Source of the DNA: Phycisphaerae bacterium
GTDB lineage: Bacteria; Planctomycetota; Phycisphaerae; UBA1845; CAIVHJ01
Length of the DNA: 64,000 bases
Direction of reading: 5' to 3'
Assembly: GCA_022072405.1 (NCBI GenBank)
Contig: JAJVHX010000017.1
Span: 1-64,000 of the forward strand
This document shows positions 36,114-43,396 of this stretch, one piece after another (the first letter of the stretch is position 1; each line of letters begins with the position of its first letter). The position numbers were made by a program, and so were the translations under genes. Under the pieces are notes generated by a model that saw only the letters and a program-made list of their open reading frames with translations, was not told where the DNA came from and did not search any database.

Positions 36114-36338
36114 ATGAAGATTTCGATTACCTACTGCGTGCAGTGAGACTACACTCCCAAAGCCGCCAGTTTGGCGGACACCATTCGTGAACAATTCGGC
36201 ATAGAATCGGAAATGATCAAGGGTTCCGGCGGGATATTTGATGTGCAGGTTGATGGTCAATTGATCTTCAGCAAGCATAAGGTTGGCCGATTCCCTGAAC
36301 ATCAGGAAATTGTCGATCTCCTGAAGAAACGCCAGTAA
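36114..36338 (+). CDS. SelT/SelW/SelH-family selenoprotein with in-frame TGA (Sec11)
   Basis: Reading through one TGA at 36144-36146 gives a 74-residue protein that begins MKISITYCVQ, then Sec, then DYTPKAASLADTI. This is the CxxU redox motif of the Rdx (SelW-like) family, and the rest matches the family: GSGGIFDVQVDGQLIFSK, then GRFPEHQEIVDLLKK. The frame has no other stop until TAA at 36336-36338. AAGAGG stands eight bases before the ATG. A stem-loop directly after the TGA has the spacing of a bacterial SECIS element. SelW-like proteins are small thioredoxin-fold thiol oxidoreductases; the exact substrate is unknown. Its own promoter (36012) and divergent HAD gene flank it. An alternative is a Cys-to-stop nonsense mutation, but the SECIS-like hairpin and intact downstream frame argue against this. 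Sec insertion also needs SelA/SelB/SelD/tRNA-Sec, which are not in the window. Confidence 0.85.
36147..36178 (+). promoter_or_regulatory. Candidate bacterial SECIS hairpin after the Sec codon
   Basis: CCGCCA (36163-36168) pairs with TGGCGG (36172-36177) around a loop containing G36169. The loop G lies 22 bases after the TGA (36144-36146), inside the 16-37 base window known for bacterial SECIS elements, and is at the first or second loop position as expected. The rest of the stem below it is not clearly defined. Confidence 0.6.
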
Positions 36339-36541
36339 AATAACAAACAGCAGGCCGCGGCTTATCGGTTTGACCCCCATCGCCGCCACGAGTCCGAATA
36401 ACTCTCTCCTGGGCGTGTCGGCGTCATAAACGTCCCAGTTTAGCCACTCACCATATTTATCAAAGAATTTTATCTTATATTTTCGTGTTCGAGGGGAAGC
36501 TGCGCTGTCGGGGTAACCATCTTATTACGCGGCGTACGAAT

Positions 36542-38122
36542 ATGTTACGGCGTTGGAGTTTAAGCGCTAGAATAGGCCTATTCTTATTTACCAGCCTGCT
36601 GGTGATGGGTACGCTGTGCGCTCTGGTCGCGTTGTATCAACACCAGGCGAAAGTACAAAAAGATTTTGAACGGCATGTGCGTTGTGTAGCCGAATTGTGT
36701 CGCACCATTCTGGAACAGCCAGCCGGCGGCGAGCACTGGGGTTTGTTGCGGTCCGTCTTGCAGACCGGATGGCGAGACGGCAACTGGTCTGATGCGGGCT
36801 TGATAAATGAGCGCAAAGTACTGGTTTCGGCGCAAGTAGAACATGAGGGCGTAGAAGCTGAATTTGCACTCAATCGACCGGGTCTACTCGATTTACTGGC
36901 AGCGCAGAAAGCCGATGATCGACCCTTGATCCATGTGGATTCATCCACTGCTCGGCTGGAAGCAATCATTGCATATAACGGGCCGTCCAGCTCGCAGGAA
37001 CAATACCTTTATATCTATCGTAACACCAGCTTCTGGTCAGGAGATCATTGGCGGGTGTTCTGGCGGAGTTGGCAATTGGGTTTGCTGCTGGCAGTTGCAG
37101 CGGCTGTAGCCGGTAGTCTCTGGCTAAGAAAAAACATGCTGCAACCCATGCAGCGCTGGCAGAAACATATTCGACAACACGGCCTGAAAGAGGGGCACAG
37201 CACTCGATTGCTGGGGGAACTCGAACGGTTGGCCAAATCAGTGGCTGGTGCGGCCCGCCAACTGCTGACCGAAGAACGCCAGGTGCAGTCCGATCTGGAG
37301 GGGGAACTCAATCGACTCAATAAGGAAACCCACCTGCAACACAATTTGTTGCAGCAGCTCATGCAGGATTTGAAGGTGTCAATGGCCGGCATCCTGGGCC
37401 ACGCGGAATTGTTGATCAATGGTGACCCCAAGCCGGCGGATCGAATCAATTACATCCGGGCGATACAAAAAGATGCACGGCGGATGAGCCGTCTGGCGCA
37501 TCAGCTGGCTGAGGCGCTGCAGTTTATCGGTCGGCAAAATGATCCGGAAGAGTTAGAAGCGGCGATGGCGCAATTGCATCTCATTGTCCAGCAGTTGCAG
37601 GATGGCACGAATTCGATGCCCGATCTGAGCGATACCGCTTTTGGACAACGTGTCGTTTTTGAACCTGCGAAGAACATGGCTGCTGCATCAGACAGTACGA
37701 CAGTCACTGAGGAATCGCCCGCTCCGATCCGTTCCCGGATGAGCGGCAATGTTCTGCTGGTCGGGCGACGGGATAGCGCCACTAGGGATCTCCTGCGCGA
37801 ATTGGGGGAGATCGGTATACAAACCATGTGGGTACCGGATGAATTTGCCAGCCGAAAGGAACTGAGCGAGGGTGGTTATGATCTGATTGTCGTCAGCATG
37901 ATGCGCCAGGATCGCTACACTCTGGAATTGCCGGCCAAATTGCGCTGCTGGGCGCCAGTCATGCCGCTGGTCGCGCTCGTTCCCGAGGCCCAGCGCGGTG
38001 AAGGTGAACAATGTCGTCAACTGGGCTGCGATGAGTATATTTATACTCCGATCACGCGGAGGGCACTCGTAGCGACGCTGGGTAAATATCTGGCTTTCTG
38101 GCCGATAAATCAGGAATCGTGA
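36542..38122 (+). CDS. Degenerate histidine-kinase-like protein with pseudo-receiver
   Basis: ATG 36542 is favoured over the GTG at 36485. Two membrane helices (about 10-32 and 178-196) flank a 145-residue periplasmic region. A short linker with coiled-coil character (about 230-285, LTEERQVQSDLEGELNRLNKE) leads into a dimerisation/phosphotransfer-like helix LMQDLKVSMAGILGHAELL, which aligns with the H-box of hybrid kinases but has Gln where the phospho-accepting His belongs. No HATPase_c domain follows. The C-terminal 125 residues align with a receiver domain (NVLLVGRRDSATRDLLRELG...YDLIVVSMMRQD) that lacks the acidic pair, the phospho-Asp (Ser) and the conserved Lys (Thr). It is therefore a likely signalling pseudoprotein, perhaps a scaffold. 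Confidence 0.8.
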   Translation: MLRRWSLSARIGLFLFTSLLVMGTLCALVALYQHQAKVQKDFERHVRCVAELCRTILEQPAGGEHWGLLRSVLQTGWRDGNWSDAGLINERKVLVSAQVEHEGVEAEFALNRPGLLDLLAAQKADDRPLIHVDSSTARLEAIIAYNGPSSSQEQYLYIYRNTSFWSGDHWRVFWRSWQLGLLLAVAAAVAGSLWLRKNMLQPMQRWQKHIRQHGLKEGHSTRLLGELERLAKSVAGAARQLLTEERQVQSDLEGELNRLNKETHLQHNLLQQLMQDLKVSMAGILGHAELLINGDPKPADRINYIRAIQKDARRMSRLAHQLAEALQFIGRQNDPEELEAAMAQLHLIVQQLQDGTNSMPDLSDTAFGQRVVFEPAKNMAAASDSTTVTEESPAPIRSRMSGNVLLVGRRDSATRDLLRELGEIGIQTMWVPDEFASRKELSEGGYDLIVVSMMRQDRYTLELPAKLRCWAPVMPLVALVPEAQRGEGEQCRQLGCDEYIYTPITRRALVATLGKYLAFWPINQES

Positions 38123-38226
38123 TCACCAATTAAAAACACTTCGAACTGCCGTGAATGTGGAGGTCGCAAGGGCATCACTTTCAGATTGCACACGTGTAAT
38201 CAACGGCACATTGATAACGTCCATAC

Positions 38227-39045
38227 TCATTGCGAAAACAGATCCAGCTGATTCAAATCCTGTACTCTGAACAGGGCCACCAGCCGGGCCCGCTCCGGGT
38301 GACGATTGGACGCCCCGCTGTGCAATACCAGACTATGAAATATGAGCAGATCACCGGCTTGATATTGGTCGGGGATGGTCACACTCAGGTTGGCCAGAAA
38401 TTCATCGGTGAGCGTGTAATCGAAGCGACGTTCATGCTCGGTTTTTGTAAACGGGACTTCGGTCAGGCGATGTGAACCAGGGGCGATCTGCAACAAACCC
38501 ATCTCCGCAGAAATATTCACCAGCGGCATCCAGAGCGTATAGGAAGCGCGGGTTCCCTGATTATACAGATAATCATGATGCCACTCGATCACGTTTTTAT
38601 CATCAGCATAACGATCCAGGCGCATCTGCACCCGTGGCCATACACCGATGCTCTGGGATTGCAGCATAGTCCGGGATAATTTCTGAAATCTGGCATGATT
38701 GGGTAAAGCCAATAGTGAGGGCAACTGCTGGAGTCGGTCATAGAGCGTGCTCTGCCAGTCGGGTCGCTGCTGCAGGAGGGTCACCAGCAGGCGATCCAAC
38801 TGGTGCGGTGGGTGAACGGGCAGCGACTGGCCGAGTGCCTGGTAAAAAGCAGAAGCCAGTTTTGTGATATCCTCGTTGATCGGCTGCAGGTCATCAGCAG
38901 TAAAAAAGCCGCGTATCAGCGCTACTCCATTTTCCTGTACCGATCGTATGCCTGACGGAGTGTTAATGTGGTCAGCAGACATGATCCAGTTTTCATCGGT
39001 TGACGGCGGTTCAAGGAGTGTAGACTTGAAACTGCTTGGAGACAT
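38227..39045 (-). CDS. Phytanoyl-CoA dioxygenase (PhyH) family protein
   Basis: A non-haem Fe(II)/2-oxoglutarate oxygenase of 272 residues. The facial triad is visible as the H..D pair in IEWHHDYLYN (about 154-163) and the distal His in HSLVLHSGASN, followed by the 2-oxoglutarate-binding Arg in PERARLVALFR. Such enzymes hydroxylate diverse substrates. The start follows AAGGATA by six bases. The sugar ABC permease gene ends at 39162 upstream on the same strand, so it may be the last gene of that operon, though a 116-base gap lies between. The substrate is unknown. Confidence 0.88.
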   Translation of the reverse strand: MSPSSFKSTLLEPPSTDENWIMSADHINTPSGIRSVQENGVALIRGFFTADDLQPINEDITKLASAFYQALGQSLPVHPPHQLDRLLVTLLQQRPDWQSTLYDRLQQLPSLLALPNHARFQKLSRTMLQSQSIGVWPRVQMRLDRYADDKNVIEWHHDYLYNQGTRASYTLWMPLVNISAEMGLLQIAPGSHRLTEVPFTKTEHERRFDYTLTDEFLANLSVTIPDQYQAGDLLIFHSLVLHSGASNRHPERARLVALFRVQDLNQLDLFSQ

Positions 39046-39161
39046 GTCTTTATCCTTAAAAAAAACCGTGAAATTATAATGAGTCGGTTAGTTTATCGGC
39101 CGGTAAAGTGGACCACATTAGAGCCAATTCCCATGTGATAGAACGTGATGTGTCGTTGATT

Positions 39162-39971
39162 TTATGGGCGAATGACAGTTGACTGATGCAGGAGATAGCG
39201 TTGCGTGATAAACAAGATTATGGCTGCCGGAATAAGTGACAACAGGCTGGCGGCCATGAGGTAGTTAACCCAGTCGCCTTCCAGTGTGCGATACATGCGC
39301 AAGCCCAGCGGCAGGGGGAATAACTCCACGCTCTGCAAATAGATCAGCGGGTGGAGAAAGTCCTGCCAGTGATAAGCAAAATTGAGAGCCAGTACGGTGA
39401 CAATCGCTGGTTTGGAAAGGGGCATGATGATCCGCCAGAAAACCTGCGGTTCACTCGCACCATCAATCCGCCCGAGATCGCTATAAGCAGACGGCAGTTG
39501 GCGGAAGAACTGTCGGAAGAGAAAAATATAAAACACTTCAACCGCCAGAAAACTGGGGACGATCAACGGTTTGTAACTGTCCATCCAGCCCAGTGTTTTG
39601 AAGAGCAGAAAATGGGGGATGAGATAAACATGGCCGGGTATCACCAGCACGATCAGCACCAGAGCCAGGCAAAGTGATCGACCACGCCAGCGCAATCGAG
39701 CGAGGGCATATCCAGCGAGCGAGGTGCTCCACAGTGTACCCACCACCGCCAGAAGCGAAAGAATCAGACTATTCAGTAGAAAGCGATTGTACGGCAGCTT
39801 GATAAGAGCCTGTTGATAATTATCCCACTGCGGCTGGGCCGGCCAGAGCGGTGCACGCGGATTATAGACCTGTTCCAGAGGCTGCAGCGAAGTCGAAAAA
39901 GCAGCCAGAAGCGGCAATGCCAGCAGCACGCCGACGATGATCAGCAGGAGATATCTCCATAACTTTCTCAT
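39162..39971 (-). CDS. Carbohydrate ABC transporter permease (MalG/UgpE type)
   Basis: This 269-residue inner-membrane permease has about six helices. It carries the EAA-type cytoplasmic loop YSDLGRIDGASEPQVFWRIIMPLSKPAIVTV (positions about 163-193), which would contact a MalK-like ATPase. The opening RYLLLIIVGVLLALPLLAAFSTSL is typical of MalG-like CUT1 permeases. Its start overlaps the upstream permease stop by four bases (ATGA). No ATPase is in this cluster, so it must use a shared one elsewhere. Confidence 0.92.
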   Translation of the reverse strand: MRKLWRYLLLIIVGVLLALPLLAAFSTSLQPLEQVYNPRAPLWPAQPQWDNYQQALIKLPYNRFLLNSLILSLLAVVGTLWSTSLAGYALARLRWRGRSLCLALVLIVLVIPGHVYLIPHFLLFKTLGWMDSYKPLIVPSFLAVEVFYIFLFRQFFRQLPSAYSDLGRIDGASEPQVFWRIIMPLSKPAIVTVLALNFAYHWQDFLHPLIYLQSVELFPLPLGLRMYRTLEGDWVNYLMAASLLSLIPAAIILFITQRYLLHQSTVIRP

Positions 39972-40963
39972 CCGCGCACCTCGTAATAAATCCAGCGTCT
40001 GCTCAGTAACAGCGATACAATCGAAAACAACAACAGCATCGCCGCCAGTATCCAGGTAATGGCCGAAGCGTAACCCCAGTGATTAGGCAATTCAAAAGCC
40101 TGTTCGTACAGATAAATCATGATCAGTAACAAGCCATCCTGCTGCGACCAGTGCTGCAGCAGAAAGGCATCGCTGAAGGTGCGGGTAGCGGTGATGGTTG
40201 CGGTGATGATGTTGAAGAGGAGAGCCGGCGAAATCAGCGGCAGCGTGATCTGACGAAAGGTGGTCCAGCGACCGGCCCCTTCCAGCCGAGCGGCATCATA
40301 CAAATGTCGCGGAACCAGGCACAAGGCAGCCAGAAAGATCAGCATCGCTCCGCCGCAACTCCAGCTATCCATCAGGGCCAGCGCCGGTTTGCACCATAAC
40401 GGATCGTACAGCCAGCGCGGCGGCTGCCACTCCGGAAGTGAAAACCCCAGCCAGCCGATAGCTTGGCCGATCATTTTGTAGCCGGTGATCAGGCTGAGAT
40501 TGATCCAGCCGGTTTCGGGATTAAACATCCATTGCCAGACCAGAATGGTTCCCACGCCACCGATGAAATAGGGCAGGTAGTATGCGGTACGGAAAAAGCT
40601 GATGCCCCGCAACGGCTGATGCAGCAACTGGGCCAGCAGCAAAGCGATAGTCAGGCTGAGTGGAACTGACATTATGGTATATATCAACGTATTGAATAGC
40701 GCGTGGAAAAATCGCGGATTCTGCGGTCGTCCGCCCAGCCAGGTCCAGGATGCCGGATCTTTCGGCGTGATCGTGTAGGAATAATCAATCGCCAGAAGTT
40801 GTTCATAGTTTTTCCAGCCGACCCAGTGAATCTGTTTCCAATCGTTTCCGGTACATTCACAAAAGGATAATCCAGCGGAGAAGAGAATCGGGCCTAGTTG
40901 TAACAGGGTAAAGCCGATTACCCAAGGCCAGAGAAATTGCCAGATGCTGCGCTGCGTTCTCAT
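39968..40963 (-). CDS. Carbohydrate ABC transporter permease (MalF/UgpA type)
   Basis: This is the partner permease of 331 residues, with six to seven helices and the loop YDAARLEGAGRWTTFRQITLPLISPALLF (about 230-258) matching the EAA motif. A periplasmic or loop insert around residues 40-80 (CECTGNDWKQIHWVG) is longer than in many CUT1 permeases. It starts by overlapping the substrate-binding protein stop by four bases and its own stop overlaps the next permease. Together with the binding protein it forms a sugar importer, probably for an oligosaccharide or glycerol phosphate-like ligand. Confidence 0.92.
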   Translation of the reverse strand: MRTQRSIWQFLWPWVIGFTLLQLGPILFSAGLSFCECTGNDWKQIHWVGWKNYEQLLAIDYSYTITPKDPASWTWLGGRPQNPRFFHALFNTLIYTIMSVPLSLTIALLLAQLLHQPLRGISFFRTAYYLPYFIGGVGTILVWQWMFNPETGWINLSLITGYKMIGQAIGWLGFSLPEWQPPRWLYDPLWCKPALALMDSWSCGGAMLIFLAALCLVPRHLYDAARLEGAGRWTTFRQITLPLISPALLFNIITATITATRTFSDAFLLQHWSQQDGLLLIMIYLYEQAFELPNHWGYASAITWILAAMLLLFSIVSLLLSRRWIYYEVRG

Positions 40964-42249
40964 GGTGCTGGATAATTCTGCCGGATCACCGGCTCGTTGG
41001 CCAATTCGTTCAGAAATTCGGCCACGCTTTGTTTACCACTCAACAGGGTGGACACCCGGCGACTGATCAATTTGTTGATGTCCTTCCAGTGCGGAGTGAT
41101 CTGATGCAGTCGGGCATAGGCCAGCGCTTCGATAAATGGCTGGAGTGGTGGCGCCACGGTAAGTTTTCCTATGGTATTACCGGGTGGAAAGAAACGCTGC
41201 GAGTTGAGGATCACTTGCTGCACGTCCGAACTATTGAGAAACAGCAGAAAAGTGCGAGCTTCTTGCTGTATTTGTTCCGGCAGATCCTTGCGGACAACCA
41301 GCCCGTCCCAGGTGAGGCGGGTCCAGCGACCGCCCGGGCCACGAGGTATGGGCATGACACGGTATTGGCCCTTCAAAGAGGAATTTTCTACCAGCGGAAT
41401 AAACCAGGGGCCGTTAATGACCATCGCCACCCGCCCGCTGAGAAAAGCAATATCCTGACGCATCTGGCCCAGTTCACCCGGTGCCGGACAAACCTTTTCG
41501 ACGCACAACAAATCCTGATACAACTGCCACGCCTGCTCAGCAGCGGGGCCGTTCATGACCCAGTGCGAGCGTGAAGCATCAAACAGATCAGCCCCTATGG
41601 ACCAGAAGAAGGACTGAAAATAACCCCACCAGGGATGCCAGAAGCCGAACTGCTCGCAACGGCCATCCCCGTCTTTATCAAGGGTCAGTTGCCGGGCCAA
41701 CTGTAGGAACTGTTCGATGGTCCATTCGTCGGTCGGCAGCCGCAGCGGCCCATGAATTTGTTCAGCCTGCTGCAGTGCTTGCAGATTCAAATAGATCAGC
41801 AGGCAACCACCGCTGACGGGTACGCCATACTGCACATCATCCCACCGCAACGATTCACGCGCCGTCGTTACCCAGGCCTGTGTCAGAATCTCCAGATCTT
41901 CAGGCGTCAGCAATTTGTTCAGCGGTAATAGATGATTATCCACATAATAAGGAAGCGATTCATCCTGCAGAAGAAAAAGGTCGGGAGTATTTCCGGCGAG
42001 TATTTGACGTTGCAACCGGCCTTCATATTCCCCGCCAAAACCAGGGGTGTACTCCGGAATTATTTTGATCTCCGGATGTTGGGCATGAAATAACTGCAGG
42101 ATCACCTGCCAGGTCTGATAGTCCTGATAATTTCCATAAAACGCCAGGCGAATGGTCGAAGTGTCGAATGACTGGAAACGGCTAAGCAACAGCTCCTGAA
42201 ACAGCCAGCTGGTCAGGAGCAGTGCAGTTGACAACTTCAGCCAGCGCAT
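40960..42249 (-). CDS. Extracellular sugar-binding protein of an ABC transporter
   Basis: A 429-residue solute-binding protein of the CUT1 (family 1) type. The N-terminus has one hydrophobic segment (residues 5-24) that could be an uncleaved anchor, because no clear signal-peptidase or lipobox site is present. Family traits are FYGNYQDYQTWQVILQLFHAQHPEIKI, GRLQRQILAGNTPDLFLLQDE, and the terminal TLLSGKQSVAEFLNELANE. An insert DKDGDGRCEQFGF (about 193-205) is EF-hand-like and may bind Ca2+. No ribosome site is evident before the ATG, and translation may be coupled to the upstream gene. Confidence 0.9.
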   Translation of the reverse strand: MRWLKLSTALLLTSWLFQELLLSRFQSFDTSTIRLAFYGNYQDYQTWQVILQLFHAQHPEIKIIPEYTPGFGGEYEGRLQRQILAGNTPDLFLLQDESLPYYVDNHLLPLNKLLTPEDLEILTQAWVTTARESLRWDDVQYGVPVSGGCLLIYLNLQALQQAEQIHGPLRLPTDEWTIEQFLQLARQLTLDKDGDGRCEQFGFWHPWWGYFQSFFWSIGADLFDASRSHWVMNGPAAEQAWQLYQDLLCVEKVCPAPGELGQMRQDIAFLSGRVAMVINGPWFIPLVENSSLKGQYRVMPIPRGPGGRWTRLTWDGLVVRKDLPEQIQQEARTFLLFLNSSDVQQVILNSQRFFPPGNTIGKLTVAPPLQPFIEALAYARLHQITPHWKDINKLISRRVSTLLSGKQSVAEFLNELANEPVIRQNYPAP

Positions 42250-42256
42250 GAGAAAT

Positions 42257-42514
42257 TCAATTCAGCAGGGTGATTACTGAGGCCATATCCAGATTCAAGG
42301 TGGTCAGTTCGCCATCAGGCTTTTTCAGACGGAGGCGCGGCAGCCAGAGCTTATCTCTCCTGCCATGAGCATACCAGCTACCGGTCGGTTCCAGCTGAAT
42401 GGAGAGTACCTCGCCTTCCACTGCTGTCGTCCAGACGCCGTCGCGCTGCACGATTTGCTGTTCGATACGGACGCGTTGTCCCGGTGTCAGTGATGTGGGC
42501 TGCAGGGTGGTCAT
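42257..42514 (-). CDS. Small conserved-looking hypothetical protein
   Basis: This 85-residue protein has no signal peptide or membrane helix and is strand-rich (VRIEQQIVQRDGVWTTAVEGEVLSIQLEP, then ESTGSWYAHGRRDKLWLPRLRLKK-like basic strands). It lies nine bases after the HAD gene and seven before the sugar-binding protein gene, in the same orientation, so it looks like a member of that operon. I do not recognise a family; a small SH3-like or OB-like fold would be a guess. Confidence 0.6.
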   Translation of the reverse strand: MTTLQPTSLTPGQRVRIEQQIVQRDGVWTTAVEGEVLSIQLEPTGSWYAHGRRDKLWLPRLRLKKPDGELTTLNLDMASVITLLN

Positions 42515-42523
42515 GCCAGATCA

Positions 42524-43231
42524 TTATGCCTCACCCCCGGCTGATTGCAACTCCCCGCTTCGCTGGTCACCGAATATCTGTTGCGCAAACGATTTCAGAT
42601 CGGGGAATTCAGCATCGGGTATTCCCGGTCCGGTCGTTTCACCCCGGCGGTTGATCCAGACGGAGGTGATGCCCAGTTCATTACAGGGCAGGATGTCATG
42701 ATAGCGGCTCTGGGCGACATGCAGAATGGCTGATCGGGGGTAACCGGTACGTTGTAAAAGTGTCTGCCAATGAGCATGGGCCGGCTTGTAGGAGTGGACC
42801 TGTTCAGCAGTGATCAGTTGCTTAAAGGGGATGTTCATCCGCCGCAGTGAATGATTCAACAATTTATCATCAATATTGGATAGGATGCCCAATTCGAATT
42901 TTGAAGATAATTTCGTCAGTGCTGGAATCGTGTCCGCGAATGGCCGCCAGTCAGCCAGAGAGTCAGCCAGTCGCGGTGCGACGGATTGGCTGATAGCCAG
43001 TTCGGTGAGCAGTTGCTGTTGTGAATCAGATAGTACCTGACGATAAGGACGCCAGGGCGGTTGCTCGTGCGTTGCTTCAATGGCCAGGTAGCGATCAAAC
43101 AGCGCCTCGGACCAGGTGACCTGGACATCAGCCAGCAGGTCGCGCAGGGCGGTACGAATGCCGCTCTCCCAGTCAATCAGCGTGCCGTAACAATCGAACG
43201 TCAGCAATCGAAATTCGTCAACACTGAGCAT
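42524..43231 (-). CDS. HAD-family hydrolase, haloacid dehalogenase type II-like
   Basis: This hydrolase of 235 residues starts at ATG 43231, eight bases after GGGAG. Motif I is LTFDCYGTLIDWESG (nucleophile Asp near residue 11), motif II GILSNIDDKL, motif III YKPAHAHWQTLL, and the late segment ILHVAQSRYHDILPCNELG. DCYGTLIDWE is typical of type II haloacid dehalogenases, where the Asp attacks C-halogen bonds, but many relatives are phosphatases. It leads a minus-strand cluster with the small protein and the sugar ABC genes. The final motif reads RYHDI, a variation on the usual acidic pair. Confidence 0.88.
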   Translation of the reverse strand: MLSVDEFRLLTFDCYGTLIDWESGIRTALRDLLADVQVTWSEALFDRYLAIEATHEQPPWRPYRQVLSDSQQQLLTELAISQSVAPRLADSLADWRPFADTIPALTKLSSKFELGILSNIDDKLLNHSLRRMNIPFKQLITAEQVHSYKPAHAHWQTLLQRTGYPRSAILHVAQSRYHDILPCNELGITSVWINRRGETTGPGIPDAEFPDLKSFAQQIFGDQRSGELQSAGGEA

Positions 43232-43276
43232 GTCGATCACTCCCGATATAACCTGCAAGCGGCTGGTATCTGGAGC

Positions 43277-43305
43277 ATTATAAGGTTAAAATAAGGGATT
43301 GCCGA
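43277..43305 (-). promoter_or_regulatory. Sigma70-type promoter of the HAD/sugar-ABC cluster
   Basis: On the minus strand TCGGCA (43300-43305) and TATAAT (43277-43282) are 17 bases apart. The start near 43270 leaves about 39 bases before the ATG at 43231. Confidence 0.5.
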
Positions 43306-43396
43306 TGGCACCTGTGCAGGTCGAACTGGTCCGGGCGGGCTGCGTCCCGCGATGCCTTTCACAGGCTGATTTTAGTTGTTGCTGCTGAGGGTTTTT

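Noticed and set aside
36144..36146. The SelW-like TGA as a simple nonsense mutation or sequencing error
   Set aside because: The frame downstream is fully conserved-looking, and a hairpin with SECIS spacing follows. A mutation would not be expected to fall at the one position where the family uses Sec.
36003..36389. 128-codon minus-strand frame opposite the SelW-like gene
   Set aside because: It is antisense to the SelW-like frame, has no convincing ribosome site, and has no family resemblance. The plus-strand read-through product matches a known family throughout.
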